From assembly GCF_032405125.1 (NCBI RefSeq), contig NW_027184617.1:6386001-6450000 (forward strand): DNA of 64,000 nt, in the 5' to 3' direction. A model generated the notes under the pieces. The model was given only the letters and a program-made list of their open reading frames with translations, was not told where the DNA came from and ran no database searches. The first letter of the stretch is position 1. Each line of letters opens with the position of its first letter. Shown here in pieces: positions 49,551 to 61,300 of the stretch. Both the position numbers and the translations under genes were made by a program. The stretch comes from Capricornis sumatraensis (lineage: Eukaryota; Chordata; Mammalia; Artiodactyla; Bovidae).

Positions 49551-52500
49551 ATCACACCACGGTGGCACGTGGGACAGCCCTGTGGGAAAGCCTCGAGGGA
49601 AAGCCTCGAGGGAAAACCACAGATCCTTTGATCCACGCCACGGGAAGCGTGACATTGCTGCTACAGCCTGGAAGGAAAGCGCACGTGCATGCCCCCACTC
49701 GAGACGAGGCCTGACTCCCATGGGGAGTCTCCAGAAGTACCCACAGATCCATGTCAGCCCCTGAGAGGAATCCTCGGTTCCGGCCCTGACTCCACACAAG
49801 GTTTTTGGCTCCGTTATCGACGGGAGAGGAATCCCGAGAGGCCCCCTAGCAAGTCGCATGGGGACTGGCCTCTCCTGAGGCCACCAGGGCGGGTCCCTGT
49901 GGTCCCCGTCGTAACTCGAGAACACCTGCCGCAACTCGAGAAAATCCAGGAAGTTCTCCCTTCCAGGCGAGATGAGGCCTATTTCCGATGAGGCGTCTGG
50001 AGACTAATGACACCTAACCTCTGGAACTTCGAAAGGGTCTTTCAGACCCTTGCTGCAACTCAAGAAGTTCACCGCCATACCCGTCTCCACTCGAGAGGAA
50101 GCACGATGGTCCCGCCCACATCCAGAGGAGCCCCGTTTCCCCCTCCTAGCTCGAGATGAGCGATCCTTTCCCTGCTTTCAACGGGAAAGAATTCCCGGCG
50201 TTCCCGTCGCATCTCAAGAGGAGGCACTCTCAACAGGAAAGGCGAGAGGAACTCCATGGTCGTACCACCATTCCAAGAGTCCCCCAGATGTCTCAGTCCA
50301 TTCCAGAGGAACCTCTTTGCCCTGCACTGGCTCATCTTTCACTCCGAGGATCGACTCACACCACGGTGGCACGTGGGACAGCCCTGTGGGAAAGCCTCGA
50401 GGGAAAGCCTCGAGGGAAAACCACAGATCCTTTGATCCACGAGATGGGAAGCGTGACATTGCTGCTACAGCCTGGAAGGAAAGCGCACGTGCATGCCCCC
50501 ACTCGAGATGAGGCCTGTCTCCCCTGGCGAGACTCCAGAAGTACCCAAAGATCCATATCAGCCAGTGAGAGGAATCCTCGGTTCCGGCCCTGACTCCACA
50601 CAAGGTTTTTGGCCCGGGTATCGATGGGAGAGGAATCCCGAGAGGCCCCCTAGCAACTCGCATGGGGACTGGCCTCTCCTGAGGCCACCAGGGCCGGTCC
50701 CTGAGGTCCCGGTCGTAACTCGAGAACACCTGCCGCAACTCGAGAAAATCCAGGAAGTTCTCCCTTCCAGGCGAGATGAGGCCTATTTCCGATGAGGCGT
50801 CTGGAGACTAATGACACCTAACCTCTGGAACTTCGAAAGGGTCTTTCAGACCCTTGCTGCAACTCAAGAAGTTCACCGCCATACCCGTCTCCACTCGAGA
50901 GGAAGCACGATCGTCCCGCCCACATCCAGAGGAGCCCCCTTTCCCCCTCGTAGCTCGAGATGAGGAATCCTTTCCCTGCTTTCAATGGGAAAGTATTCCC
51001 GGCGTTCCCGTCGCATTTCAAGCGGAGGCCCTCTCAACAGGAAAGGCGAGAGGAACTCGATGGTCGTACCACCATTCCAAGAGTCCCCCAGATGTCTCAG
51101 TCCATTCCAGAGGAACCTCTTTGCCCTGCACTGGCTCATCTTTCACGCCGAGGATCGACTCACACCACGGTGGCACGTGGGACAGCCCTGTGGGAAAGCC
51201 TCGTAGGAAAGCTTCGAGGGAAAACCACAGATCCTTTGATCCACGCCACGGGAAGCGTGACATTGCTGCTACATCCTGGAAGGAAAGTGCATGTGCATGC
51301 CCCGACTCGAGACGAGGCCTGACTCCCCTGGGGAGACTCCAGAAGGACCCAAAGATCCATGTCAGCCCCTGAGAAGAATCCTCGGTTACGGCCCTGACTC
51401 CACACAAGGTTTTTGGCCCCGGTATCGACGGGAGAGGAATCCCGAGAGGCCCCCTAGCAACTCGCATGGGGACTGGCCTCTCCTGAGGCCACCAGGGCGG
51501 GTCCCTGAGGTCCCCATCTTAACTCGAGAACACCTGCCGCAACTCGAGATATTCCAGGAAGTTCCCCCTTCCAGGCGAGATGAGGCCTATTTCCGATGAG
51601 GCGTCTGGAGACTAATGACACCTAACCTCTGGAACTTCGAAAGGGTCTTTCACACCCTTGCTGCAACTCAAGAAGTTCACCGCCATACCCGGCTCCACTC
51701 GAGAGGAAGCACGATCGTCCCGCCCACATCCAGAGGAGCCCCCTTTCCCCCTCGTAGCTCGAGATGAGGAATCCTTTCCCTGCTTTCAATGGGAAAGAAT
51801 TCCCGGCGTTCCCGTCGCATCTCAAGCGGAGGCACTCTCAACAGGAAAGGCGAGAGGAACTCCATGGTCGTACCACCATTCCAAGAGTCCCCCAGATGTC
51901 TCAGTCCATTCCAGAGGAAGCTCTTTGCCCTGCACTGGCTCATCTTTCACGCCGAGGATCGACTCACACCACGGTGGCACGTGGGACAGCCCTGTGGGAA
52001 AGCCTCGAGGGAAAGCCTCGAGGGAAAACCACAGATCCTTTGATCCACGCCACGGGAAGCGTGACATTGCTGCTACAGCCTGGAAGGAAAGTGCACGTGC
52101 ATGCCCCGACTCGAGACGAGGCCTGACTCCCCTGGGGAGACTCCAGAAGTACCCAAAGATCCATGTCAACCCATGAGAGGAATCCTCGGTTCAGGCCCTG
52201 ACTCCACACAAGGTTTTTGGCCCCGGTATCGGCGGGAGAGGAATCCCGAGAGGCCCCCTAGCAACTCGCATGGGGACTGGCCTCTCCTGAGGCCACCAGG
52301 GCGGGTCCCTGAGGTCCCCGTAGTAACTCGAGAACACCTGCCACAACTCGAGAAATTCCAGGAAGTTCCCCCTTCCAGGCGAGATGAGGCCTATTTCCGA
52401 TGAGGCGTCTGGAGACTAATGACACCTAACCTCTGGAACTTCGAAAGGGTCTTTCACACCCTTGCTGCAACTCAAGAAGTTCACCGCCACACCCGTCTCC

Positions 52501-52765
52501 ACTCGAGAGGAAGCACGATGGTCCCGCCCACATCCAGAGGAGCCCCGTTTCCCCCTCGTAGCTCGAGATGAGGGATCCTTTCCCTGCTTTCAACGGAAAA
52601 GAATTCCCGGCGTTCCCGTCGCATCTCAAGAGGAGGCAGTCTCAAAGGAAAGGCGAGAGGTACTCCATGGTCGTACCACCATTCCAAGAGTCCCCCAAAT
52701 GTCTCAGTCCATTCCAGAGGCAGCTCTTTGCCCTGCACTGGCTCATCTTTCACGCCGAGGATCGA
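49551..52765. repeat. Tetramer D-E-F-G duplication, copy 1 (3215 bp)
   Basis: This runs from the 3' part of the type C unit through D, E and F into the type G unit. D has CCTCCTAGCTCGAG, ATGAGCGATCC, TTTCACTCCGAGG and CACGAGATGGG. E has GGAAAGTATTCC, GCATTTCAAGCGGAGGCC and AGAAGGACCC. F has CCCGGCTCCAC and CATGTCAACCCATG. G has CGCCACACCCG, GGCAGTCTCAAAGG and GGCAGCTC. Copy 2 follows at an offset of 3215 bp with few differences, such as the T in GGGGAGTCTCC near 49728. Confidence 0.85.
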
Positions 52766-55700
52766 CTCACACCACGGTGGCACGTGGGACAGCCCTGTGG
52801 GAAAGCCTCGAGGGAAAGCCTCGAGGGAAAACCACAGATCCTTTGATCCACGCCACGGGAAGCGTGACATTGCTGCTACAGCCTGGAAGGAAAGCGCACG
52901 TGCATGCCCCCACTCGAGACGAGGCCTGACTCCCATGGGGAGACTCCAGAAGTACCCACAGATCCATGTCAGCCCCTGAGAGGAATCCTCGGTTCCGGCC
53001 CTGACTCCACACAAGGTTTTTGGCTCCGTTATCGACGGGAGAGGAATCCCGAGAGGCCCCCTAGCAAGTCGCATGGGGACTGGCCTCTCCTGAGGCCACC
53101 AGGGCGGGTCCCTGTGGTCCCCGTCGTAACTCGAGAACACCTGCCGCAACTCGAGAAAATCCAGGAAGTTCTCCCTTCCAGGCGAGATGAGGCCTATTTC
53201 CGATGAGGCGTCTGGAGACTAATGACACCTAACCTCTGGAACTTCGAAAGGGTCTTTCAGACCCTTGCTGCAACTCAAGAAGTTCACCGCCATACCCGTC
53301 TCCACTCGAGAGGAAGCACGATGGTCCCGCCCACATCCAGAGGAGCCCCGTTTCCCCCTCCTAGCTCGAGATGAGCGATCCTTTCCCTGCTTTCAACGGG
53401 AAAGAATTCCCGGCGTTCCCGTCGCATCTCAAGAGGAGGCACTCTCAACAGGAAAGGCGAGAGGAACTCCATGGTCGTACCACCATTCCAAGAGTCCCCC
53501 AGATGTCTCAGTCCATTCCAGAGGAACCTCTTTGCCCTGCACTGGCTCATCTTTCACTCCGAGGATCGACTCACACCACGGTGGCACGTGGGACAGCCCT
53601 GTGGGAAAGCCTCGAGGGAAAGCCTCGAGGGAAAACCACAGATCCTTTGATCCACGAGATGGGAAGCGTGACATTGCTGCTACAGCCTGGAAGGAAAGCG
53701 CACGTGCATGCCCCCACTCGAGATGAGGCCTGTCTCCCCTGGCGAGACTCCAGAAGTACCCAAAGATCCATATCAGCCAGTGAGAGGAATCCTCGGTTCC
53801 GGCCCTGACTCCACACAAGGTTTTTGGCCCGGGTATCGATGGGAGAGGAATCCCGAGAGGCCCCCTAGCAACTCGCATGGGGACTGGCCTCTCCTGAGGC
53901 CACCAGGGCCGGTCCCTGAGGTCCCGGTCGTAACTCGAGAACACCTGCCGCAACTCGAGAAAATCCAGGAAGTTCTCCCTTCCAGGCGAGATGAGGCCTA
54001 TTTCCGATGAGGCGTCTGGAGACTAATGACACCTAACCTCTGGAACTTCGAAAGGGTCTTTCACACCCTTGTTGCAACTCAAGAAGTTCACCGCCATACC
54101 CGTCTCTACTCGAGAGGAAGCACGATCGTCCCGCCCACATCCAGAGGAGCCCCCTTTCCCCCTCGTAGCTCGAGATGAGGAAACCTTTCCCTGCTTTCAA
54201 TGGGAAAGTATTCCCGGCGTTCCCGTCGCATTTCAAGCGGAGGCCCTCTCAACAGGAAAGGCGAGAGGAACTCGATGGTCGTACCACCATTCCAAGAGTC
54301 CCCCAGATGTCTCAGTCCATTCCAGAGGAACCTCTTTGCCCTGCACTGGCTCATCTTTCACGCCGAGGATCGACTCACACCACGGTGGCACGTGGGACAG
54401 CCCTGTGGGAAAGCCTCGAGGGAAAGCTTCGAGGGAAAACCACAGATCCTTTGATCCACGCCACGGGAAGCGTGACATTGCTGCTACATCCTGGAAGGAA
54501 AGTGCACGTGCATGCCCCGACTCGAGACGAGGCCTGACTCCCCTGGGGAGACTCCAGAAGGACCCAAAGATCCATGTCAGCCCCTGAGAGGAATCCTCGG
54601 TTACGGCCCTGACTCCACACAAGGTTTTTGGCCCCGGTATCGACGGGAGAGGAATCCCGAGAGGCCCCCTAGCAACTCGCATGGGGACTGGCCTCTCCTG
54701 AGGCCACCAGGGCGGGTCCCTGAGGTCCCCATCTTAACTCGAGAACACCTGCCGCAACTCGAGATATTCCAGGAAGTTCCCCCTTCCAGGCGAGATGAGG
54801 CCTATTTCCGATGAGGCGTCTGGAGACTAATGACACCTAACCTCTGGAACTTCGAAAGGGTCTTTCACACCCTTGCTGCAACTCAAGAAGTTCACCGCCA
54901 TACCCGGCTCCACTCGAGAGGAAGCACGATCGTCCCGCCCACATCCAGAGGAGCCCCCTTTCCCCCTCGTAGCTCGAGATGAGGAATCCTTTCCCTGCTT
55001 TCAATGGGAAAGAATTCCCGGCGTTCCCGTCGCATCTCAAGCGGAGGCACTCTCAACAGGAAAGGCGAGAGGAACTCCATGGTCGTACCACCATTCCAAG
55101 AGTCCCCCAGATGTCTCAGTCCATTCCAGAGGAAGCTCTTTGCCCTGCACTGGCTCATCTTTCACGCCGAGGATCGACTCACACCACGGTGGCACGTGGG
55201 ACAGCCCTGTGGGAAAGCCTCGAGGGAAAGCCTCGAGGGAAAACCACAGATCCTTTGATCCACGCCACGGGAAGCGTGACATTGCTGCTACAGCCTGGAA
55301 GGAAAGTGCACGTGCATGCCCCGACTCGAGACGAGGCCTGACTCCCCTGGGGAGACTCCAGAAGTACCCAAAGATCCATGTCAACCCATGAGAGGAATCC
55401 TCGGTTCAGGCCCTGACTCCACACAAGGTTTTTGGCCCCGGTATCGGCGGGAGAGGAATCCCGAGAGGCCCCCTAGCAACTCGCATGGGGACTGGCCTCT
55501 CCTGAGGCCACCAGGGCGGGTCCCTGAGGTCCCCGTAGTAACTCGAGAACACCTGCCACAACTCGAGAAATTCCAGGAAGTTCCCCCTTCCAGGCGAGAT
55601 GAGGCCTATTTCCGATGAGGCGTCTGGAGACTAATGACACCTAACCTCTGGAACTTCGAAAGGGTCTTTCACACCCTTGCTGCAACTCAAGAAGTTCACC

Positions 55701-55980
55701 GCCACACCCGTCTCCACTCGAGAGGAAGCACGATGGTCCCGCCCACATCCAGAGGAGCCCCGTTTCCCCCTCGTAGCTCGAGATGAGGGATCCTTTCCCT
55801 GCTTTCAACGGAAAAGAATTCCCGGCGTTCCCGTCGCATCTCAAGAGGAGGCAGTCTCAAAGGAAAGGCGAGAGGAACTCCATGGTCGTACCACCATTCC
55901 AAGAGTCCCCCAAATGTCTCAGTCCATTCCAGAGGCAGCTCTTTGCCCTGCACTGGCTCATCTTTCACGCCGAGGATCGA
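52766..55980. repeat. Tetramer D-E-F-G duplication, copy 2 (3215 bp)
   Basis: This is the second copy of D-E-F-G. Identity with copy 1 continues to about 56159, where the G unit of this copy changes to AGACTACAGAAG and a run of its own variants (TTCATGTCAG, GGATTCCTCGG, GGGTAGTTGAGG, GATAAGGCC). These G variants are passed on to the heptamer copy on the right, so copy 2, not copy 1, was the template for that heptamer. Confidence 0.85.
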
Positions 55981-58392
55981 CTCACACCACGGTGGCACGT
56001 GGGACAGCCCTGTGGGAAAGCCTCGAGGGAAAGCCTCGAGGGAAAAACACAGATCCTTTGATCCACGCCACGGGAAGCGTGACATTGCTGCTACAGCCTG
56101 GAAGGAAAGCGCACGTGCATGCCCCCACTCGAGACGAGGCCTGACTCCCATGGGGAGACTACAGAAGTACCCAAAGATTCATGTCAGCCCCTGAGAGGAT
56201 TCCTCGGTTCCGGCCCTGACTCCACACAAGGTTTTTGGCCCCGGTATCGACGGGAGAGGAATCCCGAGAGGCCCCCTAGCAACTCGCATGGGGACTGGCC
56301 TCTCCTGAGGCCACCAGGGCGGGTAGTTGAGGTCCCCGTCGTAACTCGAGAACACCTGCCGCAACTCGAGAAAATCCAGGAAGTTCTCCCTTCCAGGCGA
56401 GATAAGGCCTATTTCCGATGAGGCGTCTGGAGACTAATGACACCTAACCTCTGGAACTTCGAAAGGGTCTTTCACACCCTTGCTGCAACTCAAGAAGTTC
56501 ACCGCCATACCCGTCTCCACTCGAGAGGAAGCACGATGGTCCCGCCCACATCCAGAGGAGCCCCGTTTCCCCCTCGTAGCTCGAGATGAGGGATCCTTTC
56601 CCTGCTTTCAACGGGAAAGAATTCCCGGCGTTCCCGTCGCATCTCAAGAGGAGGCACTCTCAACAGGAAAGGCGAGAGGAACTCCATGGTCGTACCACCA
56701 TTCCAAGAGTCCCCCAGATGTCTCAGTCCATTCCAGAGGAAGCTCTTTGCCCTGCACTGGCTCATCTTTCACGCCGAGGATCGACTCACACCACGGTGGC
56801 ACGTGGGACAGCCCTGTGGGAAAGCCTCGAGGGAAAGCCTCAAGGGAAAACCACAGATCCTTTGATCCACGCCACGGGAAGCGTGACATTGCTGCTACAG
56901 CCTGGAAGGAAAGTGCACGTGCATGCCCCGACTCGAGACGAGGCCTCACTCCCCTGGGGAGACTCCAGAAGTACCCAAAGATCCATGTCAGCCCCTGAGA
57001 GGAATCCTCGGTTACGGCCCTGACTCCACACAAGGTTTTTGGCCGCGGTATCGACGGGAGAGGAATCCCGAGAGGCCCCCTAGCAACTCGCATGGGGACT
57101 GGCCTCTCCTGAGGCCACCAGGGCGGGTCACTGAGGTCCCCGTCGTAACTCGAGAACACCTGCCGCAACTCGAGATATTCCCGGAAGTTCCCCCTTCCAG
57201 GCGAGATGAGGCCTATTTCCGATGAGGCGTCTGGAGACTAATGACACCTAACCTCTGGAACTTCAAAAGGGTCTTTCACACCCTTGCTGCAACTCAAGAA
57301 GTTCACCGCCATACCCGTCTCCACTCGAGAGGAAGCACGATCGTCCCGCCCACATCCAGAGAAGCCCCCTTTCCCCTTCGTAGCTCGAGATGAGGGATCC
57401 TTTCCCTGCTTTCAACGGGAAAGAATTCCCGGCGTTCCCGTCGCATCTGAAGCGGAGGCACTCTCAACAGGAAAGGAGAGAGGAACTCCATGGTCGTACC
57501 ACCATTCCAAGAGTCCCCCAGATGTCTCAGTCCATTCCAGAGGAAGCTCATTGCCCTGCACTGGCTCATCTTTCACGCCGAGGATCGACTCACACCACGG
57601 TGGCACGTGGGACAGCCCTGTGGGAAAGCCTCGAGGGAAAGCCTCGAGGGAAAACCACAGATCCTTTGATCCACGCCACGGGAAGCGTGACATTGCTGCT
57701 ACAGCCTGGAAGGAAAGGGCACGTGCATGCCCCGACTCGAGAAGAGGCCTGACTCCCCTGGGGAGACTCCAGAAGTACCCAAAGATCCATGTCAGCCCCT
57801 GACAGGAATCCTCGGTTCCGGCCCTGACTCCACACAAGGTTTTTGGCCCCGGTATCGACGGGAGAGGAATCCCGAGAGGCCCCCTAGCAAGTCGCATGGG
57901 GACTGGCCTCTCCTGAGGCCACCAGGGCGGGTCCCTGAGGTCCCAGTCGTAACTCGAGAACAACTGCCGCAACTCGAGAAAATCCAGGAAGTTCTCCCTT
58001 CCAGGCGAGATGAGGCCTATTTCCGATGAGGCGTCTGGAGACTAATGACACCTAACCTCTGGAACTTCGAAAGGGTCTTTCACACCCTTGCTGCAACTCA
58101 AGAAGTTCACCGCCATACCCGTCTCCACTCGAGAGGAAGCACGATGGTCCCGCCCACATCCAGAGGAGCCCCGTTTCCCCCTCGTAGCTCGAGATGAGGG
58201 ATCCTTTCCCTGCTTTCAACGGGAAAGAATTCCCGGTGTTCCCGTCCCATCTCAAGAGGAGGCACTCTCAACAGCAAAGGCGAGAGGAACTCCATGGTCG
58301 TACCACCATTCCAAGAGTCCTCCAGATGTCTCAGTCCATTCCAGAGGAACCTCTTTGCCCTGCACTGGCTCATCTTTCACGCCGAGGATCGA
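52766..58392. repeat. Heptamer HOR, copy 1 (5627 bp)
   Basis: This is a seven-monomer higher-order repeat in the order D-E-F-G-A-B-C, phased to start in the 3' part of a C/G-type unit. It is followed directly by a second copy at an offset of 5627 bp (5626 bp after a 1-bp loss at about 60831). I noted roughly ten differences between the two copies, including CCTTTCCC against CCTATCCC (59006-59013) and GAGGAAACC against GAGGAATCC (near 54180 and 59806). It overlaps the D-E-F-G copy 2 entry because the repeats are nested. Confidence 0.85.
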
Positions 58393-61300
58393 ATCACACC
58401 ACGGTGGCACGTGGGACAGCCCTGTGGGAAAGCCTCGAGGGAAAGCCTCGAGGGAAAACCACAGATCCTTTGATCCACGCCACGGGAAGCGTGACATTGC
58501 TGCTACAGCCTGGAAGGAAAGCGCACGTGCATGCCCCCACTCGAGACGAGGCCTGACTCCCATGGGGAGACTCCAGAAGTACCCACAGATCCATGTCAGC
58601 CCCTGAGAGGAATCCTCGGTTCCGGCCCTGACTCCACACAAGGTTTTTGGCTCCGTTATCGACGGGAGAGGAATCCCGAGAGGCCCCCTAGCAAGTCGCA
58701 TGGGGACTGGCCTCTCCTGAGGCCACCAGGGCGGGTCCCTGTGGTCCCCGTCGTAACTCGAGAACACCTGCCGCAACTCGAGAAAATCCAGGAAGTTCTC
58801 CCTTCCAGGCGAGATGAGGCCTATTTCCGATGAGGCGTCTGGAGACTAATGACACCTAACCTCTGGAACTTCGAAAGGGTCTTTCAGACCCTTGCTGCAA
58901 CTCAAGAAGTTCACCGCCATACCCGTCTCCACTCGAGAGGAAGCACGATGGTCCCGCCCACATCCAGAGGAGCCCCGTTTCCCCCTCCTAGCTCGAGATG
59001 AGCGATCCTATCCCTGCTTTCAACGGGAAAGAATTCCCGGCGTTCCCGTCGCATCTCAAGAGGAGGCACTCTCAACAGGAAAGGCGAGAGGAACTCCATG
59101 GTCGTACCACCATTCCAAGAGTCCCCCAGATGTCTCAGTCCATTCCAGAGGAACCTCTTTGCCCTGCACTGGCTCATCTTTCACTCCGAGGATCGACTCA
59201 CACCACGGTGGCACGTGGGACAGCCCTGTGGGAAAGCCTCGAGGGAAAGCCTCGAGGGAAAACCACAGATCCTTTGATCCACGAGATGGGAAGCGTGACA
59301 TTGCTGCTACAGCCTGGAAGGAAAGCGCACGTGCATGCCCCCACTCGAGATGAGGCCTGTCTCCCCTGGCGAGACTCCAGAAGTACCCAAAGATCCATAT
59401 CAGCCAGTGAGAGGAATCCTCGGTTCCGGCCCTGACTCCACACAAGGTTTTTGGCCCGGGTATCGATGGGAGAGGAATCCCGAGAGGCCCCCTAGCAACT
59501 CGCATGGGGACTGGCCTCTCCTGAGGCCACCAGGGCCGGTCCCTGAGGTCCCGGTCGTAACTCGAGAACACCTGCCGCAACTCGAGAAAATCCAGGAAGT
59601 TCTCCCTTCCAGGCGAGATGAGGCCTATTTCCGATGAGGCGTCTGGAGACTAATGACACCTAACCTCTGGAACTTCGAAAGGGTCTTTCACACCCTTGTT
59701 GCAACTCAAGAAGTTCACCGCCATACCCGTCTCCACTCGAGAGGAAGCACGATCGTCCCGCCCACATCCAGAGGAGCCCCCTTTCCCCCTCGTCGCTCGA
59801 GATGAGGAATCCTTTCCCTGCTTTCAATGGGAAAGTATTCCCGGCGTTCCCGTCGCATTTCAAGCGGAGGCCCTCTCAACAGGAAAGGCGAGAGGAACTC
59901 CATGGTCGTACCACCATTCCAAGAGTCCCCCAGATGTCTCAGTCCATTCCAGAGGAACCTCTTTGCCCTGCACTGGCTCATCTTTCACGCCGAGGATCGA
60001 CTCACACCACGGTGGCACGTGGGACAGCCCTGTGGGAAAGCCTCGAGGGAAAGCTTCGAGGGAAAACCACAGATCCTTTGATCCACGCCACGGGAAGCGT
60101 GACATTGCTGCTACATCCTGGAAGGAAAGTGCACGTGCATGCCCCGACTCGAGACGAGGCCTGACTCCCCTGGGGAGACTCCAGAAGGACCCAAAGATCC
60201 ATGTCAGCCCCTGAGAGGAATCCTCGGTTACGGCCCTGACTCCACACAAGGTTTTTGGCCCCGGTATCGACGGGAGAGGAATCCCGAGAGGCCCCCTAGC
60301 AACTCGCATGGGGACTGGCCTCTCCTGAGGCCACCAGGGCGGGTCCCTGAGGTCCCCATCTTAACTCGAGAACACCTGCCGCAACTCGAGATATTCCAGG
60401 AAGTTCCCCCTTCCAGGCGAGATGAGGCCTATTTCCGATGAGGCGTCTGGAGACTAATGACACCTAACCTCTGGAACTTCGAAAGGGTCTTTCACACCCT
60501 TGCTGCAACTCAAGAAGTTCACCGCCATACCCGGCTCCACTCGAGAGGAAGCACGATCGTCCCGCCCACATCCAGAGGAGCCCCCTTTCCCCCTCGTAGC
60601 TCGAGATGAGGAATCCTTTCCCTGCTTTCAATGGGAAAGAATTCCCGGCGTTCCCGTCGCATCTCAAGCGGAGGCACTCTCAACAGGAAAGGCGAGAGGA
60701 ACTCCATGGTCGTACCACCATTCCAAGAGTCCCCCAGATGTCTCAGTCCATTCCAGAGGAAGCTCTTTGCCCTGCACTGGCTCATCTTTCACGCCGAGGA
60801 TCGACTCACACCACGGTGGCACGTGGGACACCCTGTGGGAAAGCCTCGAGGGAAAGCCTCGAGGGAAAACCACAGATCCTTTGATCCACGCCACGGGAAG
60901 CGTGACATTGCTGCTACAGCCTGGAAGGAAAGTGCACGTGCATGCCCCGACTCGAGACGAGGCCTGACTCCCCTGGGGAGACTCCAGAAGTACCCAAAGA
61001 TCCATGTCAACCCATGAGAGGAATCCTCGGTTCAGGCCCTGACTCCACACAAGGTTTTTGGCCCCGGTATTGGCGGGAGAGGAATCCCGAGAGGCCCCCT
61101 AGCAACTCGCATGGGGACTGGCCTCTCCTGAGGCCACCAGGGCGGGTCCCTGAGGTCCCCGTAGTAACTCGAGAACACCTGCCACAACTCGAGAAATTCC
61201 AGGAAGTTCCCCCTTCCAGGCGAGATGAGGCCTATTTCCGATGAGGCGTCTGGAGACTAATGACACCTAACCTCTGGAACTTCGAAAGGGTCTTTCACAC

